The translations under genes were made by a program, and so were the position numbers. 64,000 nucleotides of DNA, taken from assembly GCA_026874595.1 (NCBI GenBank), contig CM049308.1, positions 95,466,624 to 95,530,623 of the forward strand. The letters are read 5' to 3'. A model generated the notes under the pieces. That model was given only the letters and a program-made list of their open reading frames with translations. It did no database searches and was not told where the DNA came from. This stretch comes from Sipunculus nudus (lineage: Eukaryota > Annelida > Sipuncula > Golfingiida > Sipunculidae). Shown one piece after another: positions 23,601 through 33,837 of this stretch (position 1 is the first letter of the stretch; each line of letters starts with the position of its first letter).

Positions 23601-26600
23601 TACATGATAGTGAGGGTGATGGTTTATTACATGATAGTGAGGGTGATGGTTTATTACATGATATTCAGTGTGATTGCTTATTACATGATAGTGAGGGTGA
23701 TGGTTTATTACATGATAGTCAGTGTGATAGCTTATTACATGATAGTTAGGGTGATGGTTTATTACATGATAGTCAGTGTGATTGCTTATTACATGATAGT
23801 GAGGGTGATGGTTTATTACATGATAGTCAGTGTGATTGCTTATTACATGATAGTCAGGGTGATGGTTTATTACATGATAGTCAGTGTGACTGCCTATTAC
23901 ATGATAGTTAGAGTGATGGTTTATTACATGATAGTCAGTGTGATGGCTTATTATATGATAGTGAGGGTGATGGTTTATTACATGATAGTCAGTGTGATTG
24001 CTTATTACATGATAGTGAGGGTGATGGTTTATTACATGATAGTCAGTGTGACTGCCCATACATGATAGTGAGAGTGATGGTTTATTACATGATAGTCAGT
24101 GTGATTGCTTATTACATGATAGTGAGGGTGATGGTTTATTACATGATAGTCAGTGTGATTGCTTATTACATGATAGTGAGGGTGATGGTTTATTACATGA
24201 TAGTCAGTGTGATTGCTTATTACATGATAGTGAGGGTGATGGTTTATTACATGATAGTCAGTGTGATTGCTTATAACATGATAGTGACGGTGATTGTTTA
24301 TTACATGATAGTCAGTGTGATTGCTTATTACATGATAGTGAGGGTGATGGTTTATTACATGATAGTCAGTGTGACTGCCTATTACATGATAGTTAGGGTG
24401 ATGGTTTATTACATGATAGTCAGTGTGATGGCTTATTACATGATAGTGAGGGTTATGGTTTATTACATGATAGTCAGTGTGATTGCTTATTACATGATAG
24501 TGAGGGTGATGGTTTATTACATGATAGTCAGTGTGATTGCTTATTACATGATTGTGAGGGTGATGGTTTATTACATGATAGTCAGTGTGATTGCTTATTA
24601 CATGATAGTGAGGGTGATGGTTTATTACATGATAGTCAGTGTGACTGCCTATTACATGATAGTTAGAGTGATGGTTTATTACATGATAGTGAGGGTGATG
24701 GTTTATTACATGATAGTCAGTGTGATTGCTTATTACATGATAGTGAGGGTGATGGTTTATTACATGATAGACAGTGTGATTGCTTATTACATGATAGTGA
24801 GGGTGATGGTTTATTACATGATAGTCAGTGTGATTGCTTATTACATGATAGTCAGAGTGATGGTTTATTACATGATAGTCAGTGTGATGGCTTATTACAT
24901 GATAGTGAGGGTGATGGTTTATTACATGATAGTCAGTGTGATTGCTTATTACATGATAGTGAGGGTGATGGTTTATTACAAGATAGTCAGTGTGACTGCC
25001 TATTACATGATAGTGAGGGTGATGGTTTATTACATGATACTCAGTGTGACTGCCTATTACATGATAGTTAGAGTGATGGTTTATTACATGATAGTGAGGG
25101 TGATGGTTTATTACATGATAGTCAGTGTGATTGCTTATTACATGATAGTGAGGGTGATGGTTTATTACATGATAGTCAGTGTGATTGCTTATTACATGAT
25201 AGTGAGGGTGATGGTTTATTACATGATAGTCAGTGTGATTGCTTATTACATGATAGTGAGGGTGATGGCTTATTACATGATAGTGAGGGTGATGGTTTAT
25301 TACATGATAGTGAGGGTGATGGCTTATTACATGATAGTGAGGGTGATGGCCTATTACATGATAGTGAGGGTGATGGTTTATTACATGATACAGAGGGTGA
25401 TGGTTTATTACATGATAGTGAGGGTGATGGTTTATTACATGATAGTCAGTGTGATGGCTTATTACATGATAGTGAGGGTGATGGTTTATTACATGATAGT
25501 GAGGGTGATGGCTTATTACATGATAGTGAGGGTGATGGTTTATTACATGATAGTGAGGGTGATGGTTTATTACCTGATAGTCAGTGTGATTGCTTATTAC
25601 ATGATAGTTAGGGTGATGGTTTACCAATGATAGTCAGTGTGATAGCTTATTACATGATAGTGAGGGTGATGGTTTATTACATGATAGTCAGTGTGATTGC
25701 TTATTACATGATAGTGAGGGTGATGGTTTATTACATGATAGTGAGGGTGAAGGTTTATTACATGATAGTGAGGGTGATGGTTTATTACATGATAGAGAGG
25801 GTGATGGTTTATTACATGATAGTCAGTGTGATGGCTTATTACATGATAGTGAGGGTGATGGTTTATTACATGATAGTGAGGGTGATGGCTTATTATATGA
25901 TAGTGAGGGTGATGGTTTATTACATGATAGTCAGTGTGATAGCTTATTACATGATAGTCAGTGTGATGGTTTATTACATGATAGTCAGTGTGATGGCTTA
26001 TTACATGATAGTGAGGGTGATGGTTTATTACATGATAGTGAGGGTGATGGCTTATTACATGATAGTGAGGGTGACGGCTTATTACATGATAGTGAGGGTG
26101 ATGGTTTATTACATGATAGTGAGGGTGATGGCTTATTACATGATAGTGAGGGTGATGGCTTATTACATGATAGTGAGGGTGATGGTTTATTACATGATAG
26201 TCAGTGTGATTGCTTATTACATGATAGTTAGGGTGATGGTTTATTACATGATAGTCAGTGTGATAGCTTATTACATGATAGTGAGGGTGATGGTTTATTA
26301 CATGATAGTCAGTGTGATTGCTTATTACATGAAAGTGAGGGTGATGGTTTATTACATGATAGTGAGGGTGAAGGTTTATTACATGATAGTGAGGGTGATG
26401 GTTTATTACATGATAGAGAGGGTGATGGTTTATTACATGATATTCAGTGTGATTGCTTATTACATGATAGTGAGGGTGATGGTTTATTACATGATAGTCA
26501 GTGTGATAGCTTATTACATGATAGTTAGGGTGATGGTTTATTACATGATAGTCAGTGTGATTGCTTATTACATGATAGTGAGGGTGATGGTTTATTACAT

Positions 26601-28459
26601 GATAGTGAGGGTGATGGTTTATTACATGATAGTGAGGGTGATGGTTTATTACATGATATTCAGTGTGATTGCTTATTACATGATAGTGAGGGTGATGGTT
26701 TATTACATGATAGTCAGTGTGATAGCTTATTACATGATAGTTAGGGTGATGGTTTATTACATGATAGTCAGTGTGATTGCTTATTACATGATAGTGAGGG
26801 TGATGGTTTATTACATGATAGTCAGTGTGATTGCTTATTACATGATAGTCAGGGTGATGGTTTATTACATGATAGTCAGTGTGACTGCCTATTACATGAT
26901 AGTTAGAGTGATGGTTTATTACATGATAGTCAGTGTGATGGCTTATTATATGATAGTGAGGGTGATGGTTTATTACATGATAGTCAGTGTGATTGCTTAT
27001 TACATGATAGTGAGGGTGATGGTTTATTACATGATAGTCAGTGTGACTGCCCATACATGATAGTGAGAGTGATGGTTTATTACATGATAGTCAGTGTGAT
27101 TGCTTATTACATGATAGTGAGGGTGATGGTTTATTACATGATAGTCAGTGTGATTGCTTATTACATGATAGTGAGGGTGATGGTTTATTACATGATAGTC
27201 AGTGTGATTGCTTATTACATGATAGTGAGGGTGATGGTTTATTACATGATAGTCAGTGTGATTGCTTATAACATGATAGTGACGGTGATTGTTTATTACA
27301 TGATAGTCAGTGTGATTGCTTATTACATGATAGTGAGGGTGATGGTTTATTACATGATAGTCAGTGTGACTGCCTATTACATGATAGTTAGGGTGATGGT
27401 TTATTACATGATAGTCAGTGTGATGGCTTATTACATGATAGTGAGGGTTATGGTTTATTACATGATAGTCAGTGTGATTGCTTATTACATGATAGTGAGG
27501 GTGATGGTTTATTACATGATAGTCAGTGTGATTGCTTATTACATGATTGTGAGGGTGATGGTTTATTACATGATAGTCAGTGTGATTGCTTATTACATGA
27601 TAGTGAGGGTGATGGTTTATTACATGATAGTCAGTGTGACTGCCTATTACATGATAGTTAGAGTGATGGTTTATTACATGATAGTGAGGGTGATGGTTTA
27701 TTACATGATAGTCAGTGTGATTGCTTATTACATGATAGTGAGGGTGATGGTTTATTACATGATAGACAGTGTGATTGCTTATTACATGATAGTGAGGGTG
27801 ATGGTTTATTACATGATAGTCAGTGTGATTGCTTATTACATGATAGTCAGAGTGATGGTTTATTACATGATAGTCAGTGTGATGGCTTATTACATGATAG
27901 TGAGGGTGATGGTTTATTACATGATAGTCAGTGTGATTGCTTATTACATGATAGTGAGGGTGATGGTTTATTACAAGATAGTCAGTGTGACTGCCTATTA
28001 CATGATAGTTAGAGTGATGGTTATTACATGATAGTCAGTGTGATTGCTTATTACATGATAGTGAGGGTGATGGTTTATTACATGATAGTCAGTGTGATTG
28101 CTTATTACATGATAGTGAGGGTGATGGTTTATTACATGATACTCAGTGTGACTGCCTATTACATGATAGTTAGAGTGATGGTTTATTACATGATAGTGAG
28201 GGTGATGGTTTATTACATGATAGTCAGTGTGATTGCTTATTACATGATAGTGAGGGTGATGGTTTATTACATGATAGTCAGTGTGATTGCTTATTACATG
28301 ATAGTGAGGGTGATGGTTTATTACATGATAGTCAGTGTGATTGCTTATTACATGATAGTCAAAGTGATGGTTTATTACATGATAGTCAGTGTGACTGCCT
28401 ATTACATGATAGTTAGAGTGATTGTTTATTACATGATAGTCAGTGTGATAGCTTATTAC
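20657..28459. repeat. 2,995-bp higher-order repeats of the 27-bp array
   Basis: A junction variant reading GGTTTACCAATGATAGTC occurs at about 20654, 22624 and 25619. A second irregular junction, CTGCCCATACATGATAG, occurs at about 24052 and 27047. Blocks 22629-25623 and 25624-28459 share variant order almost completely with a 2,995-bp offset. The block at 20657-22628 starts identically but is 1,970 bp long. The last block diverges or is shortened near 28000, where one unit reads GGTTATTACATG. This pattern fits recent block duplication by unequal exchange. Assembly collapse or expansion cannot be excluded. Confidence 0.8.
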
Positions 28460-28740
28460 TTTCTCTTGCAGACATGGGACTGACCTGATGGAAGTGCATA
28501 ATTCAAAATCCAGAATGCTTAGTGATTACACTAATCAGTGATCGCATGTAAAAATATGGAGCTGGAGTTTGATCTGTGTGGACTCTGCCTGGTCATAAAT
28601 TATTGATGGTTTTTATTGTAAGTGATTAAGGACATATGACCTGAATCTTACACAGCTTTAACAGAATTTAATTACCACTGCCAAGTCAGTCAGCTGATCA
28701 GCTGAACACATCACCTGATGTCAAACAAACTTCAGAAGGA
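28460..28740. other. Low-copy intronic sequence after the satellite
   Basis: The array ends at CTTATTACTTTCTCTTGCAG, after which the sequence is non-repetitive. The TTTCTCTTGCAG resembles a plus-strand splice acceptor, but no open exon follows and the host gene is on the other strand. I see no gene here. Confidence 0.4.
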
Positions 28741-29700
28741 AAACAAGGGACCCATGGGTCATGGCGCTCAGCTGATTGTGACTGGACCATCAATGATTCT
28801 CCATTGTGATACTATATCGAGTCGATAAAGCTTATGAATATTATGGACATGTTTGGCTATTATAAAGGAATGTAATGTAATATGTGACTAAATAATAAAT
28901 GAAATAACCTGACTGATGGGTTAATAGAGTAAAATATAGTGGTTTATTTTTTATTTATTTAGGAGGGGTTGAAAATTGCGATATATCTGAGCAAATATGA
29001 ATGCAATGACAGCAGTAATAAGCAGTAGTAGAATGATGAATAGGCTATTTGTTGAAGGATCTATAGTGTATGGCAGTCTGCAAGATTTCAATTTGACAGA
29101 TATGATGTTATGATTTACTATGATGAGGGGATTTATGAATTTGTTACTGTATGACACAATATCTCTTCAGTCTTGACAATGTACATTATTTTGATGCCCA
29201 CTATGTCTACATATTACACAATATTGACATTTTTTCCGGCATGTACATAGGTACCTATGGACGAATAGATATACAAATTATTTAAGTATGAATATATCTG
29301 ATTCATCTTGTTCTTGTTTACTGAGGCTGACATTGGGATGGGGCTCAGAGAAGGGAACAGTGAGGGCAGCTATGAGGTGGATGTAGAGAGAGAAGGAGAG
29401 AGAGAGAGAGAGACAGAGAGAGGGGATGGAGCATTCAACAGTACTTAAACACCTGGTAGGTTAAAATCTAAAATATTATGAAAAGCAGATAAAGTCTGAT
29501 CGGAAAAGGTAATCTTGGCCATGGTTGGTTGATATGATTGAAGAAATTGTTGCAAATAATATTTTGAGATCTGACCATGTGTTTCCATTGGTTACCTTTT
29601 TGATTTATAAGCTGTTGACAGTTCAACAGTTTACAGATTTGTTTAATGAGATCCAATTATTTTAACAAACCTATTTTTTATTTTATCATATGCATACATT
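28741..29700 (+). repeat. Diverged copy of a dispersed repeat (R1 5' portion)
   Basis: The block ACAAGGGACCCATGGGTCA followed by GCTCAGCTGA at about 28744-28776 recurs at about 30937-30965. The stretch 29455-29690, with GCCATGGTTGGTT, ATTGTTGCAAATAATATTTT and ACCATGTGTTTCC, aligns with 30975-31290. A GA microsatellite (about 29388-29425) interrupts it. No coding potential is seen; the ORFs at 28951-29157 and 29468-29656 overlap the repeat blocks and look like chance. Confidence 0.5.
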
Positions 29701-30148
29701 AGCCATAAAATCCCCACTTGACAGGTGGAAGGATTGACAGGGGGAGGGGGTTATGATGGGAGTTAAAACGCCTCAGTCTTTCTGCATATATCATCTTTAA
29801 TTATTAAATTTTATGGAAAAGCAATAGAACTATTGTTCACAGTGCCAAAGAGCAAGGACTCTATAGGGTGGGGGAAGGGGATGGTGGGAGTTACAGCACC
29901 CTTGCATATTCATACAGGATATTAAATTGAATTCAAGTGCTTACAGAGAAAAATGTTTATTCATAATTATTTAATATTTAAGCAGGCAGGTGGAGAAATA
30001 AAGCTAATCAATTTTATTTCCATTCTACTGAGCCAGGAAAAATTAACAATATTTGCCTTTATTCCTTTTTTTCATACATCATTTTTTCCAGGTTTAAAAA
30101 TGTAACTACACATTTACAGTATAATATATATATATATATATATATATA
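29701..30148. other. AT-rich spacer with a weak duplication and a TA tract
   Basis: Two G-rich blocks of related sequence (GGGGGAGGGGGTTATGATGG at about 29739 and GGTGGGGGAAGGGGATGG at about 29868) each precede GGGAGTTA. A (TA)n tract at about 30122-30149 forms the left flank of the inverted-repeat element that follows. There is no gene. Confidence 0.4.
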
Positions 30149-30417
30149 TGTCAAGGCCCAGATCGCGATCTGGACGGATCTTAGATCTGTCCAGCCCAAA
30201 TTGCAATCGCAGTTCAGGCCGGCCCAAACTGCGATCGCAATCCAGGCTGGCCAGATCTTAGATCCGTCCAGCCTATATTGCGATCGCAGTTTAGTCCGGC
30301 CCAGACTGCGATCCTGTCTTTCTTGCTTCAGGATTGCAATCTGGTCTGGACAGATCTAAGATCAGTCCAGCCGAGATTGCGATCCTAAACTTGACCAGCC
30401 CATATTGCGATCCATGC
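30149..30417 (+). repeat. Left terminal inverted repeat
   Basis: This 269-bp arm pairs with 33293-33562 in inverse orientation. It contains several near-palindromic GCGATCGC and AGATCTTAGATCT-type elements. Differences from the other arm are scattered single bases, mostly C/T and G/A at CG dinucleotides, as expected from decay of methylated CpG. Confidence 0.85.
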
Positions 30418-30424
30418 TTTTACG

Positions 30425-30590
30425 ATCACAGGAGTGAAACATTGGTTGTTTTACCAACTCATTTGGTATTGCATTGTACCATTTTCCAATAATAAATACA
30501 ATTATAATACAGAAAGGCAATTTTCACTCCTTCATATCACAGGAGTGAAACATGGGATGTTTCACCAACTCATTTAGTATTGCATGGTTG
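30425..30590. repeat. Short direct duplication inside the TIR element
   Basis: Two copies of a block of about 50 bp start with ATCACAGGAGTGAAACAT and continue with ACCAACTCATTT. They lie at about 30425 and 30536, separated by about 111 bp, directly inside the left arm. Confidence 0.7.
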
Positions 30591-30929
30591 TTGAAAAAAA
30601 GATAACAAGGAACCCATGGGTTTTATATGCTCACAAAATATGATTTGGAAGAGGAGGTAGGCAAGTGCAGGTTTTGTGTGGTAATATAAGCTGTATTATG
30701 AGCTGATGGTGTTAAACTCAAGTTATGTAAGATTATGATAATATCCTTGGAGACAGGGAAGAGGATTGATGTCATTTATATCATTTACAGTTGGAAATGG
30801 TGTGCTGTTTTCACATAGGTTTTGACTTGGCCATATAACTTTATCTACATTGCAGTAGAATTATTTGAAAAAAAAACCTGTCCATTATCAGACATGGTAA
30901 TTCTGATTTTTACAAATGAGAGCTTTTAT

Positions 30930-32811
30930 TTAACAAGGGACCTATGGGTCATTGTGCTCAGCTGACGTTAACCTTGAAGGTAAAAATCTAAAATAATATC
31001 AAATGGAGAGAAAGTGTAAGAGGAAGAGGTTATAAAGGCCATGGTTGGTTTATATGATTGGTTTGAATTGATGAGCAAAAATTGTTGCAAATAATATTTT
31101 GTGACCTGACCATGTGTTTCCTAATGTTGAAACTTAAGCATGTGTGCAGTTTGTGAACAAATGATCTGTACAATTACCATGATGATCATTAGTTGGCTTT
31201 TCGATTAACTATTGACATTTCAGTAGTTTACACATTTGTTCAATCAAATCTTTTTTTGTATAATATATATTATTAAATATATGTTTTTTTTTTATGAAAT
31301 GTATACAGTTGAAATATAACTAATTAACAACATAAAACATGGCAAACAAAGCCTGATCTCAAATTCTGCTGATGCAAGAAAATAATGAACAAATGTTTGT
31401 AATAAATCCTCATTTTTTTATCACATCAATTTTTTTTTAATTTAAGTTTATATTTCTATACATTTTCAATATAACATATATATCTGAATATAAAAGTTGA
31501 TTCATAATTCTCAATTGCATCATCATAAATCTCAATCTTGTCAGATAACACCACATCATGCATACAAATGTTTATTTATTTTTTACCATAAAAATATATC
31601 TTTTAAATCTGCAAAAAAATAAATATCTAAAAAAAATACTTGATTTAGATTTCTCAATTTTTAATTGTGTCTTTATTTATCCATAATGTGCTTCATATTT
31701 TATCATAATTTAAGCATACTGATGAGTTCCATTATGATCGGTAAAATCATTTAAAAGAAAAATGATTTCTTTAAAAATGCTACATTGCATCTTCTGGATT
31801 ACACCTTGATTTACTTTTTCAAGGAAAGTTTTTGCATATCAGAGTGGAAACAGCATTACAATTAAGGAGATACAGTGAAAACAATAACAATACTGCATAA
31901 CACTTAGTAGGTTGGGTTTGCAGGGGGGGGGGGGGTGATTGGGGTGGTGATATGAGAATAACTGTACACCTGTCACAACAGGGGATCTCCCCCAGTGACT
32001 GTAACAAATCAGAAACCCTGGCATAGCTGACTTCCAGTGACCTAGAGTGGGACCCTGCATCTGTAATCTGTAATCAAAGCAAATGACTACAATAGAGCCT
32101 CAAGAAAAAAATCAATAACTAGCTTAATTTTCAAGCTTTTACTTCTAAATTTCAGATTTAAACAAATTAAATATTTATGTTTACATGCTGTGAAAATTAA
32201 ATCAATGGTACTGACAGGAAAAAAACGTGCCATGGTCAAAGTTGGGCAAAATTTAAGGTACTGATTTTATTTTTATGCTAATTACTTAAAAAATTTACAA
32301 AATTCAGATCTAATTTTGGGTAAACAATTGAATCTGAATTAAACATAGTTATATACTTGGGAAAATAGACTCTAGTTTCAAAATTTTTCATGTTAAGTGA
32401 GAAAATATTTTTCCTGATTTTTTACAAAGTCCATTATGTTTGGGCCCATAACTTAAAGAATTTATACTTAACAGACTTAATTTTTGGCATGTACATAGGA
32501 ACTATATAGAAGAATATTTATGGTTAAAATGAGGAAAAATAGATGAGTGGTTTTGATATTAGGCAGTCCTGAAGTGTGAAAATAGGATTTTAATAAAAAA
32601 TTGAGGTTTTTCCTTAATTTTTCAAAGGAACGAAGTCGCAAAGACCCAGTTTTCGGCTTGGTAGGAGATCTTGGGGACATCTAACATTATGTTGAATTTT
32701 GGATTCCTAGGTCTTACGGTTTTAAAACGTGCCAAATCTACGGACAGACGGACGGAGGACGGACAATGGACCACGACTATAGCTCAGATGACTTATAGTC
32801 AGCTGAGCTAA
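30930..32811 (+). repeat. Dispersed repeat family R1, copy B (most complete)
   Basis: This is the longest copy of the family also seen at 2241-3300, 28741-29700 and 35640-36263. It starts near ACAAGGGACCTATGGGTCAT and GCTCAGCTGA. It contains the G run (31923-31935), and its 3' part includes CGGACAGACGGACGGAGGAC. It ends in a hairpin, TAGCTCAGATGACTTATAG then TCAGCTGAGCTA (32780-32811). GCTCAGCTGA near the start and TCAGCTGAGC at the end are inverted, as in many non-autonomous DNA elements. From memory, bivalve genomes hold abundant repeats with a very similar GACGGAC...GCTCA...TGAGCTAA ending. No ORF is convincing. Confidence 0.65.
32780..32810. repeat. Terminal palindrome of repeat R1
   Basis: A 31-bp near-perfect inverted repeat centred on CTTATAG ends the R1 copy; its arms TAGCTCA.CTGA and TCAGCTGAGCTA pair with one mismatch. 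The corresponding site in copy A (about 3273-3292) retains only one arm. Confidence 0.7.
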
Positions 32812-33292
32812 TAATTACTGGTTATTCCTACCCAAGAATAAAACTTAAATAATATAACTATTTATTATAAATTAATAACAAATATTGTGTCAAATATAAT
32901 TTAAATTAAAAATAATAACAGCATCATATGAAAAGATCTTTTAATAATATAATTGAAATAAATGATTATTAAAATAATATTATAGAATATATTCATGAAT
33001 ACATTCATGATTAAATTTTGAAAGTATTTGCATTTGTATTCAAATACTTTCATTTATACCTGTATTCCTATTTTTATGCATGAAATTATGGAGTACATAT
33101 ATTCATATTCGCATTCAAATATATTTGCAAAGTATTCTTATCATGCATGGTATTTATTCAGTTTCAGCAAAACAAAGTTCTTGAGAATCCAGAGAATCCT
33201 ACTTGTCTGAGTAAAATTTTTAAATTTTGACATATTTTTTTTTTTTTAAATTTTAAAATTACTATAAATTAACAAGCTGAAACACTTGGATC

Positions 33293-33557
33293 GCATGGAT
33301 CCCAATATGGGCTGGTCAAGTTTAGGATCGCAATCTTGACTGGACAGATCTTAGATCTGTCCAGTCCAGATTGCGATCCTGAAGCAAGAAAGACAAGATC
33401 GCAATCTGGGCCAGACTAAACTGCGATCACAATATAGGCTGGACGGATCTAAGATCTGGCCAGCCTGGATTGCGATCGCAGTTTGGGCCGGCCTGAACTG
33501 CGATCGCAATTTGGGCTGGCCAGATCTAAGATCTGTCCAGATCGCAATCTAGGCCTT

Positions 33558-33562
<5 letters not shown>
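33293..33562 (-). repeat. Right terminal inverted repeat
   Basis: This is the reverse complement of 30149-30417. It ends in GGCCTTGACATAT and passes into a long TA tract (33561-33600). Confidence 0.85.
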
Positions 33563-33596
<34 letters not shown>

Positions 33597-33602
<6 letters not shown>

Positions 33603-33837
33603 CTCTGGAGAAAAACAACACTTAATTCACAACAGTCTGTTTCACGGGGTCTTTCACATGTCCCCCCCCCCCCCCCCCGACCCGAATCGCACAAAGCATA
33701 ATCTCGTAATCTCGTAAAGTCTCGGCTTTTCAAACCACGCCGTTAGCTTCATTCTAACCACATCCACCTGATGATCGGGTCGCACCCCGTGAAACAGACT
33801 GTTGTGAATTAAGTGTTGTTTTTCTCCAGAGTTATAC
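33597..33837. mobile_element. Foldback/MITE-like element with perfect 50-bp inverted arms
   Basis: Arms 33601-33650 and 33784-33833 are perfect reverse complements (50 of 50), with TATAACTCTGG at one outer end and CCAGAGTTATA at the other. The roughly 133-bp loop contains a C run (33663-33678). The element sits in the same TA tract that bounds the 3.4-kb TIR element, so the two insertions are adjacent. No ORF is plausible. After it comes a small hairpin, GGCCTAGTCTGTAGGCC (about 33845). Confidence 0.85.

Larger units (their letters stand above)
9472..28459. repeat. 27-bp satellite array, about 700 copies
   Basis: This 19-kb minisatellite is built on a 27-bp unit. On the plus strand the unit reads as a GTGAT core, then TTATTACATGATAGT, then a variable GAGG, CAGT or TAGA end. 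The main variants form alternating pairs (54-bp dimers), and there are larger higher-order repeats. Because 27 is divisible by three, stop-free frames persist for kilobases on both strands. They give nine-residue periodic readings such as MIVRVMVYY (plus) and a His/Tyr-rich HYHVIS type (minus). These are artefacts of the period: the array lies between SLC5 exons 1 and 2, with no start context, domain or codon signature. On the gene's sense strand, units with GGTTTATTAC carry AATAAA, and units with AGTCAGTG carry CACTGACT. Confidence 0.97.
30149..33562. mobile_element. DNA-transposon-like element with about 270-bp terminal inverted repeats
   Basis: The left arm (30149-30417) and right arm (33293-33562) are reverse complements at roughly 90-95 percent identity by eye. 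Both outer ends read ATATGTCAAGGCC and are embedded in (TA)n. Each arm is itself rich in short palindromes: repeated ATTGCGATCGCAGTT-type blocks, and GGATCTTAGATCTGTCCAG-type blocks in both orientations. The roughly 2.9-kb interior is AT-rich and carries R1 copy B, with no transposase ORF, so the element looks non-autonomous. Insertion into TA suggests a TA target, as in Tc1/mariner, but the superfamily is not established. Confidence 0.8.

Noticed and set aside
9473-28483. Giant ORFs of several hundred to about 1,500 codons on both strands
   Set aside because: They follow the 27-bp period on both strands at once, lack any domain or start context, and lie in an intron of a gene defined by real exons.
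28440-28483. Plus-strand splice acceptor CTTTCTCTTGCAG at the right edge of the 27-bp array
   Set aside because: No open, bounded exon follows, and the only supported gene here is on the other strand.
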